64,000 bases of DNA from contig CBDDEE010000031.1 in NCBI GenBank assembly GCA_965226855.1, positions 186,001 to 250,000 of the forward strand. The letters are read 5' to 3'. The DNA is from JAUXJB01 sp965226855. GTDB lineage: Bacteria; Myxococcota_A; UBA9160; SZUA-336. How positions within the stretch are numbered: position 1 is the first letter of the stretch; every line of letters begins with the position of its first letter. Positions 34,098 through 42,631 of this stretch are shown here, in pieces. The notes beneath the pieces were generated by a model that saw nothing but the letters and a program-made list of their open reading frames with translations, was not told the origin of the DNA and made no database searches. Made by a program: the position numbers and the translations under genes.

Positions 34098-35484
34098 CTA
34101 GGCCCGGACCCGCATCGGGAGAGACGAAGATGCCCGCGACCGCGTGTCCCGCCGCCTGGTCGAGCCGCACACCAACGAGCTGAGCGAGCGTCGGAGCAAC
34201 GTCGAGCTGGCGGATCACGGGAATTTGCAAACCCGAGCGGAGCCCGGGACCGGACGCGATGAACCCAGTCGCCATCTCCGGCATTGAAGGGAGATGCCCG
34301 TGCATGCCCTTGAACGGACTCGTCGGGACGACCGATCGAGCGATGGGCGCTCGGGTCAGCATGTAGCCCTGCGTCGCTGCGAGCGCGAAGGAGGCGCCAG
34401 GAAAGGCGCCGAGCCGCTCCAGCTCTTCCGCAGGTACCAGCGTGAGAATGCCTCGATAGCGGTCATCGATCTCGCGCTCGATCGCGGCCTTGAGCTGCTC
34501 AGACAGGGCGGTGTCGCTCGCGTCCCGAACGTAGAAGGCGCACGAGCCGCCCAGTGGAGCCGCGAGAACCTCCGGTGTAACCGAGACGGCTCCACCTTCG
34601 CCCAGCTCTGCGAACCCCGTTGCGAGCAGGAGCCCATCGATGTTGATGTTCGTATGGACGCGTACGAATCCATGATCGCCCACAATGACGAAGACCGTTC
34701 GCTTCTCGATCCCCGCATCGCGGGCCGCACGCCGTAGCGAGCCGATGTGCGCGTCGATGAGCTCGAATGCATGCAGCGCCTCCCTCGAATTAGGCCCCAT
34801 GAAATGCTGCTGATGGTCGGCATCGAGGAAGTGGACCAGGAGTAGGTTCGGCTGGTGTCGCCGGATTACCTCGGCCCCAAAGCAGGCCGTGACGCGGTCG
34901 AGCTTCTCCCCGGCATCGAGAGCGTCGAACGACGGGATCTCAATGGGCCCGCACGTCTTCGCAAGCTCGTCGAACAGGCCCGGTGTCGACCCTTCCCGAA
35001 TGAGCCCCGGTACGTCTGGAACCTCTAACGAAAGATTCTCCGGGATGAGGTAATCTACGTTCGCGCCGTAGCTCACGGGCCACGTGACGATGGCTGTGGT
35101 GAGTCCTGCCTCCGCCGCGGCCTGCCACAGGGTCTCCGACCGGACCTCGGCCGAATCGAGATACCACGAGGTCCCACTCTTGAAGTTGGTCTCGATGCCG
35201 TGGGCCGCAGGGGTGGTTCCGGTGACGAGCGTCGTATGGCTCGGATAGGTCACTGAAGGAAACGTCGGGATCATCCGGTCTGCACTGACCCCGGATTGCC
35301 GCAGCGCCAGGAGGTTCGGAACCTCGATACCGAGGCCCTCGGGGTCGCGGTACACGTCGGGCCGCAAGCCGTCGATCGAGACCACCACTACGTGGAGCGG
35401 CTCGTCTTGGGGCTCCGCAAGAGCCGGTGAAGCGACTGCGACGACGAGAAAAACGTTCGCTAGAGCCGTAGTGAACTGGCGCAT
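34087..35484 (-). CDS. secreted type I phosphodiesterase/nucleotide pyrophosphatase, 3' end replaced by IS
   Basis: Alkaline-phosphatase-superfamily enzyme of the NPP type. A signal peptide (residues 1-23, cleaved after SPALA) is followed by metal ligands in SIDGLRPD, the nucleophile Thr/Ser region PTFPSVTYPSHTTLVTG, DADHQQHFMG, VIVGDHGF and GMHGHLPS. It should be periplasmic and act on phosphodiesters. The IS supplies its last codons and stop (LAGC), replacing about ten native residues at the extreme C-terminus, so activity may survive. Confidence 0.85.
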   Translation of the reverse strand: MRQFTTALANVFLVVAVASPALAEPQDEPLHVVVVSIDGLRPDVYRDPEGLGIEVPNLLALRQSGVSADRMIPTFPSVTYPSHTTLVTGTTPAAHGIETNFKSGTSWYLDSAEVRSETLWQAAAEAGLTTAIVTWPVSYGANVDYLIPENLSLEVPDVPGLIREGSTPGLFDELAKTCGPIEIPSFDALDAGEKLDRVTACFGAEVIRRHQPNLLLVHFLDADHQQHFMGPNSREALHAFELIDAHIGSLRRAARDAGIEKRTVFVIVGDHGFVRVHTNINIDGLLLATGFAELGEGGAVSVTPEVLAAPLGGSCAFYVRDASDTALSEQLKAAIEREIDDRYRGILTLVPAEELERLGAFPGASFALAATQGYMLTRAPIARSVVPTSPFKGMHGHLPSMPEMATGFIASGPGLRSGLQIPVIRQLDVAPTLAQLVGVRLDQAAGHAVAGIFVSPDAGPGLAGC

Positions 35485-35534
35485 GGAGTGCGATCTCCTC
35501 GGTTACGGGGTCGATCCAGTGTATTATTTCCGCC

Positions 35535-35957
35535 ATGGACATCCAGGAACTCAACCGGAAGGTGATCGAGGACTTTCGGGCGAACGGGGGCAAGGTCGAG
35601 GGGCAGTTCGCCGGAGCACCGCTGCTGCTGCTGAATACGACCGGCGCGAAGAGCGCCCTGCCGCGGACCAATCCCCTGGCCTATATGGCGGACGGCGACC
35701 AGCTCGCGGTCGTTGCTTCGTATGCGGGCGGTCCGAACAATCCGCCCTGGTTTTACAACCTCGTGGCGAATCCCGAGGTCAAGGTCGAAGTCGGCCACGA
35801 GCGGTTCCGGGCCACGGCCAGAATCGCAGACGAGCCGGAGCGTACGGAGCTGTACGGGAAGATGGCCGCGGCGATGCCCGTCTTTTCGGAGTATCAGAGC
35901 AAGACGCAGCGTGTGATTCCAGTCATCGTGCTAACCCGCATACCCGAAGGCGGTTGA
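35535..35957 (+). CDS. nitroreductase/deazaflavin-dependent (Ddn) family protein
   Basis: A 140-residue split-barrel protein of the F420H2-dependent Ddn family (NRKVIEDFRANGGKVEGQFAGAPLLLLNTTGAKS; ASYAGGPNNPPWFYNLVANPEVKVEVG). Characterised members in actinobacteria reduce quinones or nitro compounds with F420H2. The ATG at 35535 places the protein at normal family length. It is divergent from the phosphodiesterase. Together with the NpdG-like gene at 18 kb it supports F420 use. Confidence 0.85.
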   Translation: MDIQELNRKVIEDFRANGGKVEGQFAGAPLLLLNTTGAKSALPRTNPLAYMADGDQLAVVASYAGGPNNPPWFYNLVANPEVKVEVGHERFRATARIADEPERTELYGKMAAAMPVFSEYQSKTQRVIPVIVLTRIPEGG

Positions 35958-35996
35958 AAACTTTCGGGCATTCGGAGAGGGCAGCGAGATCCGAGC

Positions 35997-37073
35997 CTAT
36001 CTCATGCTGCGGAGGGATCCGGGCTGGGGGTGGGTCGGATCGTCGCCAACGCGAACCAGGGTCTTGCCAAAGTTCCCTCCCCTGAGCATTGCCGCGAGAG
36101 CCTCCGGCGCCTTCTCGAGGCCCTCCCAGATGTCCTCGCGGTACTTGACGCGACCGTCTCGGATCCAATCCGCCATCTCTGCGAGAAACTCGGTTTGGTG
36201 GGACGCTACGTAGTTTCCCACGAAGAGCTCGTGAACGGTCACCTCGTAAGACGCGAAGAACGGGGCGCCCGTCTTGCGCCACACCTCGATTGCACTCGTG
36301 CCGTCGGTTCTGCCGTACTGCGAGATCAGGCCGCAGAGCGTGATGCGAGCGCCCCGGTTGAGTAGCGGTAGTACACCCTCGTAGACTCTTCCGCCTACGT
36401 TCTCGAAGTAGATGTCGACGCCATCGGGGCACGCAGCTGCGAGATCCTCGGCGTAGGTGTCGGGCAGGTGCGAAACGCACGCGTCGAGGCCGAGCTCAGC
36501 AGTGGCGAAGTCGCACTTCCGCCGAGCCCCAGCGACGCCGACGACCCGGCAGCCTTTGATCTTCGCGATCTGTCCCGCCGCCTGGCCGACGCCGCCGGTG
36601 GCCGCCGATACGACGACCGTCTCCCCTACACGGGGCGCGCACTGAACGTAGATGCCGCTGTATGCGGTCAAGCCGAGCATGCCGAGAACGCCGACCGCAG
36701 TCGAGATCGGAGCCACGGTGGGATCGAGCTTCCTGGAATGCATGTAGCCGAAGACATCGATATCCCGACCCGTCAAACCATACGACTGCCAGCCATTGGT
36801 GTTGAAGACCAGATCGCCTGGCTGGTACTCGCTTCGGTAGCCGTCGATTACCTCCGATACGGTCCGCCCATGGCAGGTGGCGCCGACCGCCTCGGCGCCG
36901 GAGCGGCGACGTACCCACTGATAGGGATCGATCGAGAGGTAGATCGTTCGCGTCAGCGCCTGCCCGGGTCTGAGCGTGGGTGTCTCCGTCTCCACCCACG
37001 CGAAGTCGCCGTCAGAGGGCCAACCTTCCGGCGGCGTCCGCGCCAGCGTCCATGCGGTGTTCGTCGTCATCAC
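35997..37073 (-). CDS. NADP-dependent MDR oxidoreductase (CurA/prostaglandin reductase-like)
   Basis: A 358-residue medium-chain reductase without the structural zinc motif. RTIYLSIDPYQWVRRR near the N-terminus, GMLGLTAYSGIYVQC, VVSAATGGVGQAAGQIAKIKGCRVVGVAG (nucleotide fold) and DIYFENVGG(R)VYEGVL match the leukotriene B4 dehydrogenase/CurA group, which reduces conjugated enones. GKTLVRVGD is at the C-terminus. Substrate unknown. Confidence 0.88.
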   Translation of the reverse strand: MMTTNTAWTLARTPPEGWPSDGDFAWVETETPTLRPGQALTRTIYLSIDPYQWVRRRSGAEAVGATCHGRTVSEVIDGYRSEYQPGDLVFNTNGWQSYGLTGRDIDVFGYMHSRKLDPTVAPISTAVGVLGMLGLTAYSGIYVQCAPRVGETVVVSAATGGVGQAAGQIAKIKGCRVVGVAGARRKCDFATAELGLDACVSHLPDTYAEDLAAACPDGVDIYFENVGGRVYEGVLPLLNRGARITLCGLISQYGRTDGTSAIEVWRKTGAPFFASYEVTVHELFVGNYVASHQTEFLAEMADWIRDGRVKYREDIWEGLEKAPEALAAMLRGGNFGKTLVRVGDDPTHPQPGSLRSMR

Positions 37074-37136
37074 GGATTGATCCTGAGCCGAGCGTCGTCC
37101 CCGGCGGACGTCGAGTAGACCCCCGCGGGGCGCTGA

Positions 37137-37574
37137 CTACTCGAGGTTGCGCGCCGGATACGTCATGAACTCCAGCAGATTCCCGTCCGGGTCGCGCGTG
37201 TAGATGCTGGTCCCCTGCCTCTGTCCAGCGTCGCCGCCGCCTTTCTGGTCGAAGGGACCGTACGCGATCTCGGCGCCGGCGTCGCGTATCCGCTGCTCCG
37301 CGGCGCTGAGGGTGCCGTCAAAGAAGAAGCACAGGTCGCCGCAGCCCGGCTGGGCCGTCGGACCCTTGGCGTCGAAGCGGGGATTCTGCCAGAGCTTTGG
37401 TGGATGGACGTTGATCTTGGAGTGATCGCCTACCTGGATCGCGAAGATTGGGAAATCTCCCGCGCGCCACTCGTCCTCGTACAAGATGTTGAAGCCGAGC
37501 CGGCGATAGAACTCGATGAACGCGTCGGGGTCCTTCGTCGGCAGTGAGACGTGATCGAAACCTCGGACGGACAT
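37137..37574 (-). CDS. VOC (glyoxalase/dioxygenase fold) protein
   Basis: A 145-residue vicinal-oxygen-chelate domain: GFDHVSLPTKDPDAFIEFYRR, LCFFFDGTLSAAEQRIRDAG and IYTRDPDGNLLEFMTY, including the expected His and Glu metal ligands (His8, Glu136). Such proteins act as lyases, isomerases, dioxygenases or resistance proteins. The ATG at 37574 has AAGGA upstream; the longer upstream frame is not coding-like. Confidence 0.85.
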   Translation of the reverse strand: MSVRGFDHVSLPTKDPDAFIEFYRRLGFNILYEDEWRAGDFPIFAIQVGDHSKINVHPPKLWQNPRFDAKGPTAQPGCGDLCFFFDGTLSAAEQRIRDAGAEIAYGPFDQKGGGDAGQRQGTSIYTRDPDGNLLEFMTYPARNLE

Positions 37575-37680
37575 TCCTTGACCTCTGCGCGCGCTAAAGG
37601 GGCGCTTTCCTGCGGATCGAGCACCTAGCCTAGCTCCTGTGGCGTCAATGGGTCTATGATCGCGAGGAGGAGGACCGCCG

Positions 37681-38058
37681 ATGACCGAGAACGTCGCGAT
37701 CGTGAGCAGCTTGATGCGGAGCTTCGAAGAGCAGGACGTCGAGAAGACCCTGAGCTTCTTCAACAAGGACGCCGTGTGGACCAACATCCCCATGAAGACC
37801 CCGGCCGTCGGCATCGACGCAATTCGCAAGGCGCTGGGATCGTTTGGCTTCACGCCGCAGGCCGTGGAGTTCGTGATCCACAACACCGCCGAGAGCCCCG
37901 ACGCGGACGTCGTCATGAACGAGCGCACGGATCGCTTCAAGACCGAGAAGGGCTGGCTCGCGATTCGCGTGATGGGCGTGTTTGAGCTCAAGAACGGCAA
38001 GATCCAAGAGTGGCGCGACTACTTCGATATGGCCGAGTTCCAGCGGCAGCTCAGCTAG
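37681..38058 (+). CDS. limonene-1,2-epoxide hydrolase-like (SnoaL_2) protein
   Basis: A 125-residue cone-shaped NTF2-like domain. ADVVMNERTDRF and VMGVFELKNGKIQEWRDYFDM keep the Arg and Asp positions of limonene epoxide hydrolases, whose active site is Asp-Arg-Asp. The protein could hydrate an epoxide from terpenoid or aromatic breakdown. It is preceded by a purine-rich GAGGAGGAGG site. Confidence 0.75.
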   Translation: MTENVAIVSSLMRSFEEQDVEKTLSFFNKDAVWTNIPMKTPAVGIDAIRKALGSFGFTPQAVEFVIHNTAESPDADVVMNERTDRFKTEKGWLAIRVMGVFELKNGKIQEWRDYFDMAEFQRQLS

Positions 38059-38104
38059 CTGAGCTCTTGCGGGAGTCTTGCTGAACTGAGGTAAACTGGC
38101 CCGC

Positions 38105-38542
38105 ATGGCACGCAAGCGCCCGGTCCTCGACCAGCTCAACATCGTGGTCCGCGACATGGAGGCGGCCGTAGACTTCTATCGCCTGCTCGGGCTCGAGATT
38201 CCCGAGACGCTGCCGGAGTGGCAGGCCCACCACCGGACAGCCGACATAGGAGGCGAGGTCGATCTCGAACTCGACAGCACAGCGTTCACCCCGCAGTGGG
38301 ACGCCGGCTGGCCGGCCTCGCAGCCTGGTGTTGTGGTGGGCTTCCGGGTGGCCAAACGCGAGGACGTCGACGACCTCTACGAAGAGCTCGTTGGCGCAGG
38401 CCACGTCGGACAGCAGGCCCCGTACGATACGTTCTGGGGCGCGCGCTACGCGATCGTCGAGGACCCGAGCGGGAACGCGGTCGGGCTGATGAGCCCTATC
38501 GATCCGGCCCAACGGTCTCGACCTGCCCCACCGTCGGCCTAG
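38105..38542 (+). CDS. VOC family protein
   Basis: A 145-residue glyoxalase-fold protein (LDQLNIVVRDMEAAVDFYRLLGLEIPE; VGFRVAKREDVDDLYEELVGAGH; AIVEDPSGNAVGLMSP). The usual metal-ligand His of strand 1 is Asn here and the terminal Glu is Gly, so it may bind ligand without metal, as do some antibiotic-binding VOC proteins. It is 46 bp downstream of the epoxide-hydrolase-like gene and probably co-transcribed. Confidence 0.8.
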   Translation: MARKRPVLDQLNIVVRDMEAAVDFYRLLGLEIPETLPEWQAHHRTADIGGEVDLELDSTAFTPQWDAGWPASQPGVVVGFRVAKREDVDDLYEELVGAGHVGQQAPYDTFWGARYAIVEDPSGNAVGLMSPIDPAQRSRPAPPSA

Positions 38543-38583
38543 CCCGCTCAGCCGATCCACTAAACTCCGCGGAGGCCAGCTCC

Positions 38584-39561
38584 TCAGTAGCCGCCCAGCT
38601 CGAGCGTCTCGAAGAAGCGACGCGGGTTGTCGACCAGCATGGTGTCTAGCTGCTCCTCGCTGACCCCCGCCTTCCGGAGGGCTGGGATCACATCTTGACT
38701 GATGTGAAGGTAGTGCCAGTTGGGAACCGCCCCGAGCGCGTTCTCACCGGCAATCCAGTCGAGATAACACGAGGCGTCGTGGCTGAGGACCAGCTTGTCG
38801 GCGTGACCCCGCCGGCAGAGCTCGGCGACCACCTCGACTCGAGCCTCGGTGGACAGGATGCCGTCTAGGCCGAAGCGGTCCATGCCGAGATAGCTCCCGG
38901 CGGCGATCAGCTCCTCGAGGTAGTCGAGGTCCTCGGTATCGCCGCAGTGGCCGATGACGACGCGGCTCAGGTCGACACCTTCCTCCTTGAAGATGCGTTG
39001 CTGATCCAGGCCGCGCTTTCGTGCAGCGCTCGTGTGGGTGGTGATCGGACAGCCCGTCTGCCGGTGGGCCTGGGCGCACGCGCGAAGGGTTCGCTCGACG
39101 TCAGGTGTCAGGCCAGGCTCATCCGTGGCGCACTTGATCACGCCGGCCTTGATATTCGTGTCCCCCATACCCTTGGTGATGTCACGCACAAAGTGGATCG
39201 TCATGGCGTCGACCTCGTTGCCCCTGGGCGCACGCGCGCGATAGTAGATGGGGAGCTCGTTGAACGTGTAGAGGCCCGTTGCAACGATGATGTTGAGGTC
39301 GATCCGCTCGGCGATGCGCGCGATCCGCGGGATGTAACGGCCGAGACCGATCGCCGTCGGGTCGCAGATGCTGTCGATCCCGGCTTCCTTGAGCTCGGTG
39401 AGCCTCCGTATGGCATCCGCGACGCGCTCCTCCTCGTCCCCCCACTCCTCAGGATAGTTCTGCTGGATCTCGGTCGAGATGACGAACACGTGCTCGTGCA
39501 TCAGGACCCGACCGAGGTCGGCGGTGTCCATCGGTCCCCGGGCCGTCTCAACAGTGGCCAT
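38584..39561 (-). CDS. phosphotriesterase/lactonase-family metallohydrolase
   Basis: A 325-residue binuclear amidohydrolase-fold enzyme of the phosphotriesterase family. The metal site is complete: HEH in LMHEHVF, bridging Lys in AGVIKCATDE, His in PITTHTSA, His in VIGHCGDTED and Asp in LVLSHDASC. Many members are lactonases with weak phosphotriesterase activity, so lactone hydrolysis is as likely as organophosphate hydrolysis. A GGAGGAGCGAG site precedes the ATG. Confidence 0.9.
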   Translation of the reverse strand: MATVETARGPMDTADLGRVLMHEHVFVISTEIQQNYPEEWGDEEERVADAIRRLTELKEAGIDSICDPTAIGLGRYIPRIARIAERIDLNIIVATGLYTFNELPIYYRARAPRGNEVDAMTIHFVRDITKGMGDTNIKAGVIKCATDEPGLTPDVERTLRACAQAHRQTGCPITTHTSAARKRGLDQQRIFKEEGVDLSRVVIGHCGDTEDLDYLEELIAAGSYLGMDRFGLDGILSTEARVEVVAELCRRGHADKLVLSHDASCYLDWIAGENALGAVPNWHYLHISQDVIPALRKAGVSEEQLDTMLVDNPRRFFETLELGGY

Positions 39562-39656
39562 CTCGCTCCTCCTCCTGTCCAGAATCCAGGATCATACCCT
39601 GCGGGCGAGGCACTCCGGCAAGTCGCCCTCCACAGGGCGAGTCCTTCGGAGAGGAG

Positions 39657-40136
39657 TCAGTACCGCGCGTAGACGGAGGTGTTTCCCGCGGAGTCGAAAG
39701 CCAGAACCGCGTAGTGGTCCTTTCGACCGCTCGGAACCTCCATACCCGGCGAACCGACCGGCATGCCGGGAACGGAGAGTCCGGTGATCTTTGGTCGCTC
39801 CACGAGGAGTCTCACGATGTCCCGAGCATGAACGTGACCTTCGATTACGTAGCCACCGATCTTCGCAGTGTGGCAGCCCGCAAGCCCTCGCGTGACACCG
39901 TGGCGCGCCTTGAGCGCTTGCAGCTCAGCATCTCCGAGGTCGTTCGTCAGGACCGAGAATCCGTTCGCTCGCAGGTGACCCACCCACTCCTCGCAGCAGC
40001 CTCAGGTGGGGGACTTGTAGACCGCGATCGTCCGCCCGGTTTCGGCGGAGCCAGTCGGGTAGGCGAACAGCCCCGCCGCGCCGCCGATCAGGAGGAGGGA
40101 ACCAACGATTGCGAGTCCCGTCACGTTCGACTTCAT
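39657..40136 (-). CDS. DUF411 family protein with in-frame TGA at a conserved Cys: candidate selenoprotein
   Basis: From ATG 40136 the frame runs MKSNVTGLAIVGSLLLIGG (membrane anchor or signal peptide), then reads YKSPT-TGA-GCCEEWVGHLR and continues intact through CHTAKIGGYVIEGHVHARDI and VPGMPVGSPGME to the TAA, 159 residues in all. DUF411 proteins normally have PTCGCC here, so the TGA (40002-40004) exactly replaces the first Cys of the redox/metal motif. That Cys-to-UGA swap is the classic sign of selenocysteine. A short stem-loop follows at a suitable distance. Alternatives are a nonsense mutation or base error. DUF411 proteins are periplasmic metal-binding proteins of unclear function, often near copper genes. 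Confidence 0.65.
39970..39993 (-). promoter_or_regulatory. SECIS-like stem-loop downstream of the in-frame UGA
   Basis: In the transcript, GUG pairs with CAC around a 7-nt loop GGUGGGU. Two more pairs follow beyond a bulged A, then a mismatch and two further pairs. The loop begins 17 nt after the UGA and its first bases are G, which fits the loose bacterial SECIS consensus (loop about 16-37 nt downstream, G at the loop start). The stem is short, so this is suggestive only. Confidence 0.35.
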
Positions 40137-40262
40137 CGCTCACATTCTTACCGCCCAGCATCCTCTTTGCCACCAGCCATGGACGAGGGCGTGCTCGCGT
40201 CTGAAGCTGGCGCAGACTGCGCCACGTTGCCCCTGCCCGGGTAATATGACCGGTCCTGACCG

Positions 40263-40730
40263 TTAGCGAGTCCGCAGCTCGACCTGGCCGTCCTCCGCGG
40301 TCCATCCCTTGTCGAGAGCAACGAAGTGGAACAGATGCAGGTTGCGCGACTGGAACTTCCAGTCCTGACCCACCTTCACGTACTCATCCCGGTAGTACCC
40401 GGCGGCTGTCATCGGTACGCTGTCCTGGACCGCCCGAACCTCGACCGCACAGGTGCCGCGCGCGTGAGTCGTGTCTTCGACCTCGATCAGATGGTTCTGG
40501 ATGAAGGGCATCAGCGTGACCCCCGAGGTTCCTCCGAACATCTTCTCGAGTGCCTTCTTGCCGTGAGCCGGCGGCCCCGCGTTGCCGAGGAATGAAGCGT
40601 CTTCCGCGAACAGGGTAGGTACCTTCTCGCGCTGGTTTGTCATCACGTAGAAGCAGTACCAGGCTGTCAGCTCGCGGATCTTCTCGCGATCGAACAGCTC
40701 CTGCGTCATCTGCTCCGTCCTCATTGCCAT
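40263..40730 (-). CDS. SnoaL-like NTF2-fold protein
   Basis: A 155-residue protein with an SnoaL-like domain (DREKIRELTAWYCFYVMTNQREKVPTLFAEDASF; GTCAVEVRAVQDSVPMTAAGYYRDEYVKVGQDWKFQSRNLHLF), the layout of small ring-hydroxylating dioxygenase-beta/scytalone dehydratase-type proteins. The ATG at 40730 has AAGGAG seven bases upstream and is preferred to ATG 40751. Function unknown. Confidence 0.8.
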   Translation of the reverse strand: MAMRTEQMTQELFDREKIRELTAWYCFYVMTNQREKVPTLFAEDASFLGNAGPPAHGKKALEKMFGGTSGVTLMPFIQNHLIEVEDTTHARGTCAVEVRAVQDSVPMTAAGYYRDEYVKVGQDWKFQSRNLHLFHFVALDKGWTAEDGQVELRTR

Positions 40731-40765
40731 TGGATGCTCCTTCCACGTCATCTCAGCTTCGCGCC

Positions 40766-40771
40766 ATTATA
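40766..40771 (-). promoter_or_regulatory. -10 element for the SnoaL-like gene
   Basis: A consensus TATAAT on the minus strand lies about 36 bp upstream of the SnoaL-like start, in the divergent gap. No convincing -35 is present at 16-18 bp spacing. Confidence 0.35.
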
Positions 40772-40868
40772 GAGGGAGAAGAGAAATCCAGTGGAGCCCC
40801 ACAGCTATAGTAGAATTCGGGGCTCCGGACTATAGTTGGATCAACAGAGCAACCCAGGGAGGTTCGGT

Positions 40869-42602
40869 ATGGCCGAGCTCGATCTTCAGCTGCGAGGCGG
40901 AACAATCGTCGATGGCACGCGCGCTCCGCGCTATGTCGGAGACGTCGGGATCAAGGACGGTCGCATCACGCAGCTCGGGGGACGCGTGACGGGCACTGCC
41001 AAGCGAGTCATCGATGCGGGTGGGCTGATCGTCGCCCCGGGCTTCGTCGATCTGCACACTCACTACGACGCCCAGATCCGCTGGGATCCGTGGTGCACGA
41101 TCTCCGGGTGGCACGGCGTGACCTCGGTCGTGCTGGGCAACTGCGGTTTCGGGTTCGCACCGGTGAAGCCCGAGTTCCGCGAGCGCTCGATGCTGACGAT
41201 GACGCGTACCGAGGCGATTCCGTTCGACTCGATGAAAGAGGGAATGGAGTGGGACTGGGAGACGATCCCTGAATACCTCGACAGCCTCGAACGCGCGGAC
41301 AAGGGTGTTAACGTCATCCAGTACATGCCGACGGCCTCGCTCATGACCTACGTCATGGGATTGGAAGCGGCCAAGAGCCGTCCGGCGACCGACGTGGAGC
41401 GCAAGGAGATGCAGCGGCTACTCCACGAGGGCATGGAGGCGGGCCTGTGCGGCTTCTCGATCCAGCGGCTCGGACCCGACTCCGTGCAAGCGGATTTCGA
41501 CGGCTCCCCGATGGTCACGGACACGATGGCCGACGCGGACATTCTGGCGCTCGCCGAGGTGTTGCGCGAACGCGACGACGGCTTCATTCAGATCACGCAA
41601 GCCGAGGGCAGCATCAAGAAAGATCTCGCGTTCCTCGAGACCCTGGCTGCCACGGCGAACCGTCCAATCCTCCACAACGTCGTGATTCCATCTCGCAGAG
41701 ACCCAGAGGTACATCGCCGGCCCCTGCGCTGGATCGACCGTTGCCGCGAGAAGGGCCTACCGATCTACGCGCAGTGCGCGACTGTCCGAGCCGGGTTTGC
41801 CTTCACGCTCGAACACTGGAACCTGTACGACGCCTCGCCGGCCTGGCGCGTGGTGACCACGGGCACGAAAGAAGAGAAGCTCGAGAAGATGAAGGACCCG
41901 GCACTTCGGAAGGCCCTGGTCGACGAGGCCGAAGCTGCTGATCGCCGCCTGCAGATCATTCAGGCCGGCGTCGGCGGCAACCCCAAGTTCCTGGTCGTGC
42001 AGAGCGTGAACGGACAAGACGACCTCGCGCCCTACGTAGGCAAGTCGGTCGGCGAGATCGCCGAGGCGGAGGGCAAGCATCCCATCGAGACCATGCTGGA
42101 CCTGTCGCTCGCCGGCGACCTGAACGTCGAGTTCCTCGGCCCGGACCGAGGCTCGAACGCCGAGTTCATGGCCGAGATGATCAGCGAGCCCTACTCGATC
42201 CCTGGGGTATCTGACGGCGGAGCCCATACCAAGTTCTTCACAGGCGGGGCTTTCACCACTGACTTCCTGTCCTGGCTCGTCCGCGACGAACAGCTTGTGA
42301 GCTTGGAAGAGGCTCACTACCGGCTCTCGAACCTACCCGCTCAGGCAGCCGGATTCCGCGACCGGGGCGTGATCGAGGAGGGCGCGGCCGCCGACGTCCT
42401 GGTCTACGACATCGACGAGCTGGCCATCGATCCTCCGTGGATCGGAGACGTGGCGCACGACCTGCCCGGCGGGGAGTGGCGCCGCGTGCAACGGGCGGTC
42501 GGCTACAAGGCGATCATCGTCAACGGCGAGGTCACCTTCGAGGACGGGGCCTGCACTGGCGCGACCCCAGGCAAGCTGCTTCGCCACGGACGAGCCGAGT
42601 AG
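40869..42602 (+). CDS. D-aminoacylase-type amidohydrolase
   Basis: A 577-residue amidohydrolase of the N-acyl-D-amino-acid deacylase group. The N-terminal sandwich strand DLQLRGGTIVDGT and APGFVDLHTHYDAQIRWDP (metal HTH) are typical, with VVLGNCGFGFAPV, GVSDGGAHTKFF (metal Asp region) and the LPAQAAGFRDRGVIEEGAAADVLVYD C-terminal block. Members of this clade hydrolyse diverse amides, so the substrate is uncertain. ATG 40869 with GGGAGG upstream is preferred to the longer frame. Confidence 0.85.
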   Translation: MAELDLQLRGGTIVDGTRAPRYVGDVGIKDGRITQLGGRVTGTAKRVIDAGGLIVAPGFVDLHTHYDAQIRWDPWCTISGWHGVTSVVLGNCGFGFAPVKPEFRERSMLTMTRTEAIPFDSMKEGMEWDWETIPEYLDSLERADKGVNVIQYMPTASLMTYVMGLEAAKSRPATDVERKEMQRLLHEGMEAGLCGFSIQRLGPDSVQADFDGSPMVTDTMADADILALAEVLRERDDGFIQITQAEGSIKKDLAFLETLAATANRPILHNVVIPSRRDPEVHRRPLRWIDRCREKGLPIYAQCATVRAGFAFTLEHWNLYDASPAWRVVTTGTKEEKLEKMKDPALRKALVDEAEAADRRLQIIQAGVGGNPKFLVVQSVNGQDDLAPYVGKSVGEIAEAEGKHPIETMLDLSLAGDLNVEFLGPDRGSNAEFMAEMISEPYSIPGVSDGGAHTKFFTGGAFTTDFLSWLVRDEQLVSLEEAHYRLSNLPAQAAGFRDRGVIEEGAAADVLVYDIDELAIDPPWIGDVAHDLPGGEWRRVQRAVGYKAIIVNGEVTFEDGACTGATPGKLLRHGRAE

Positions 42603-42631
42603 GCGGAACTCGCCGAGCTCGCCCGGCGCGG

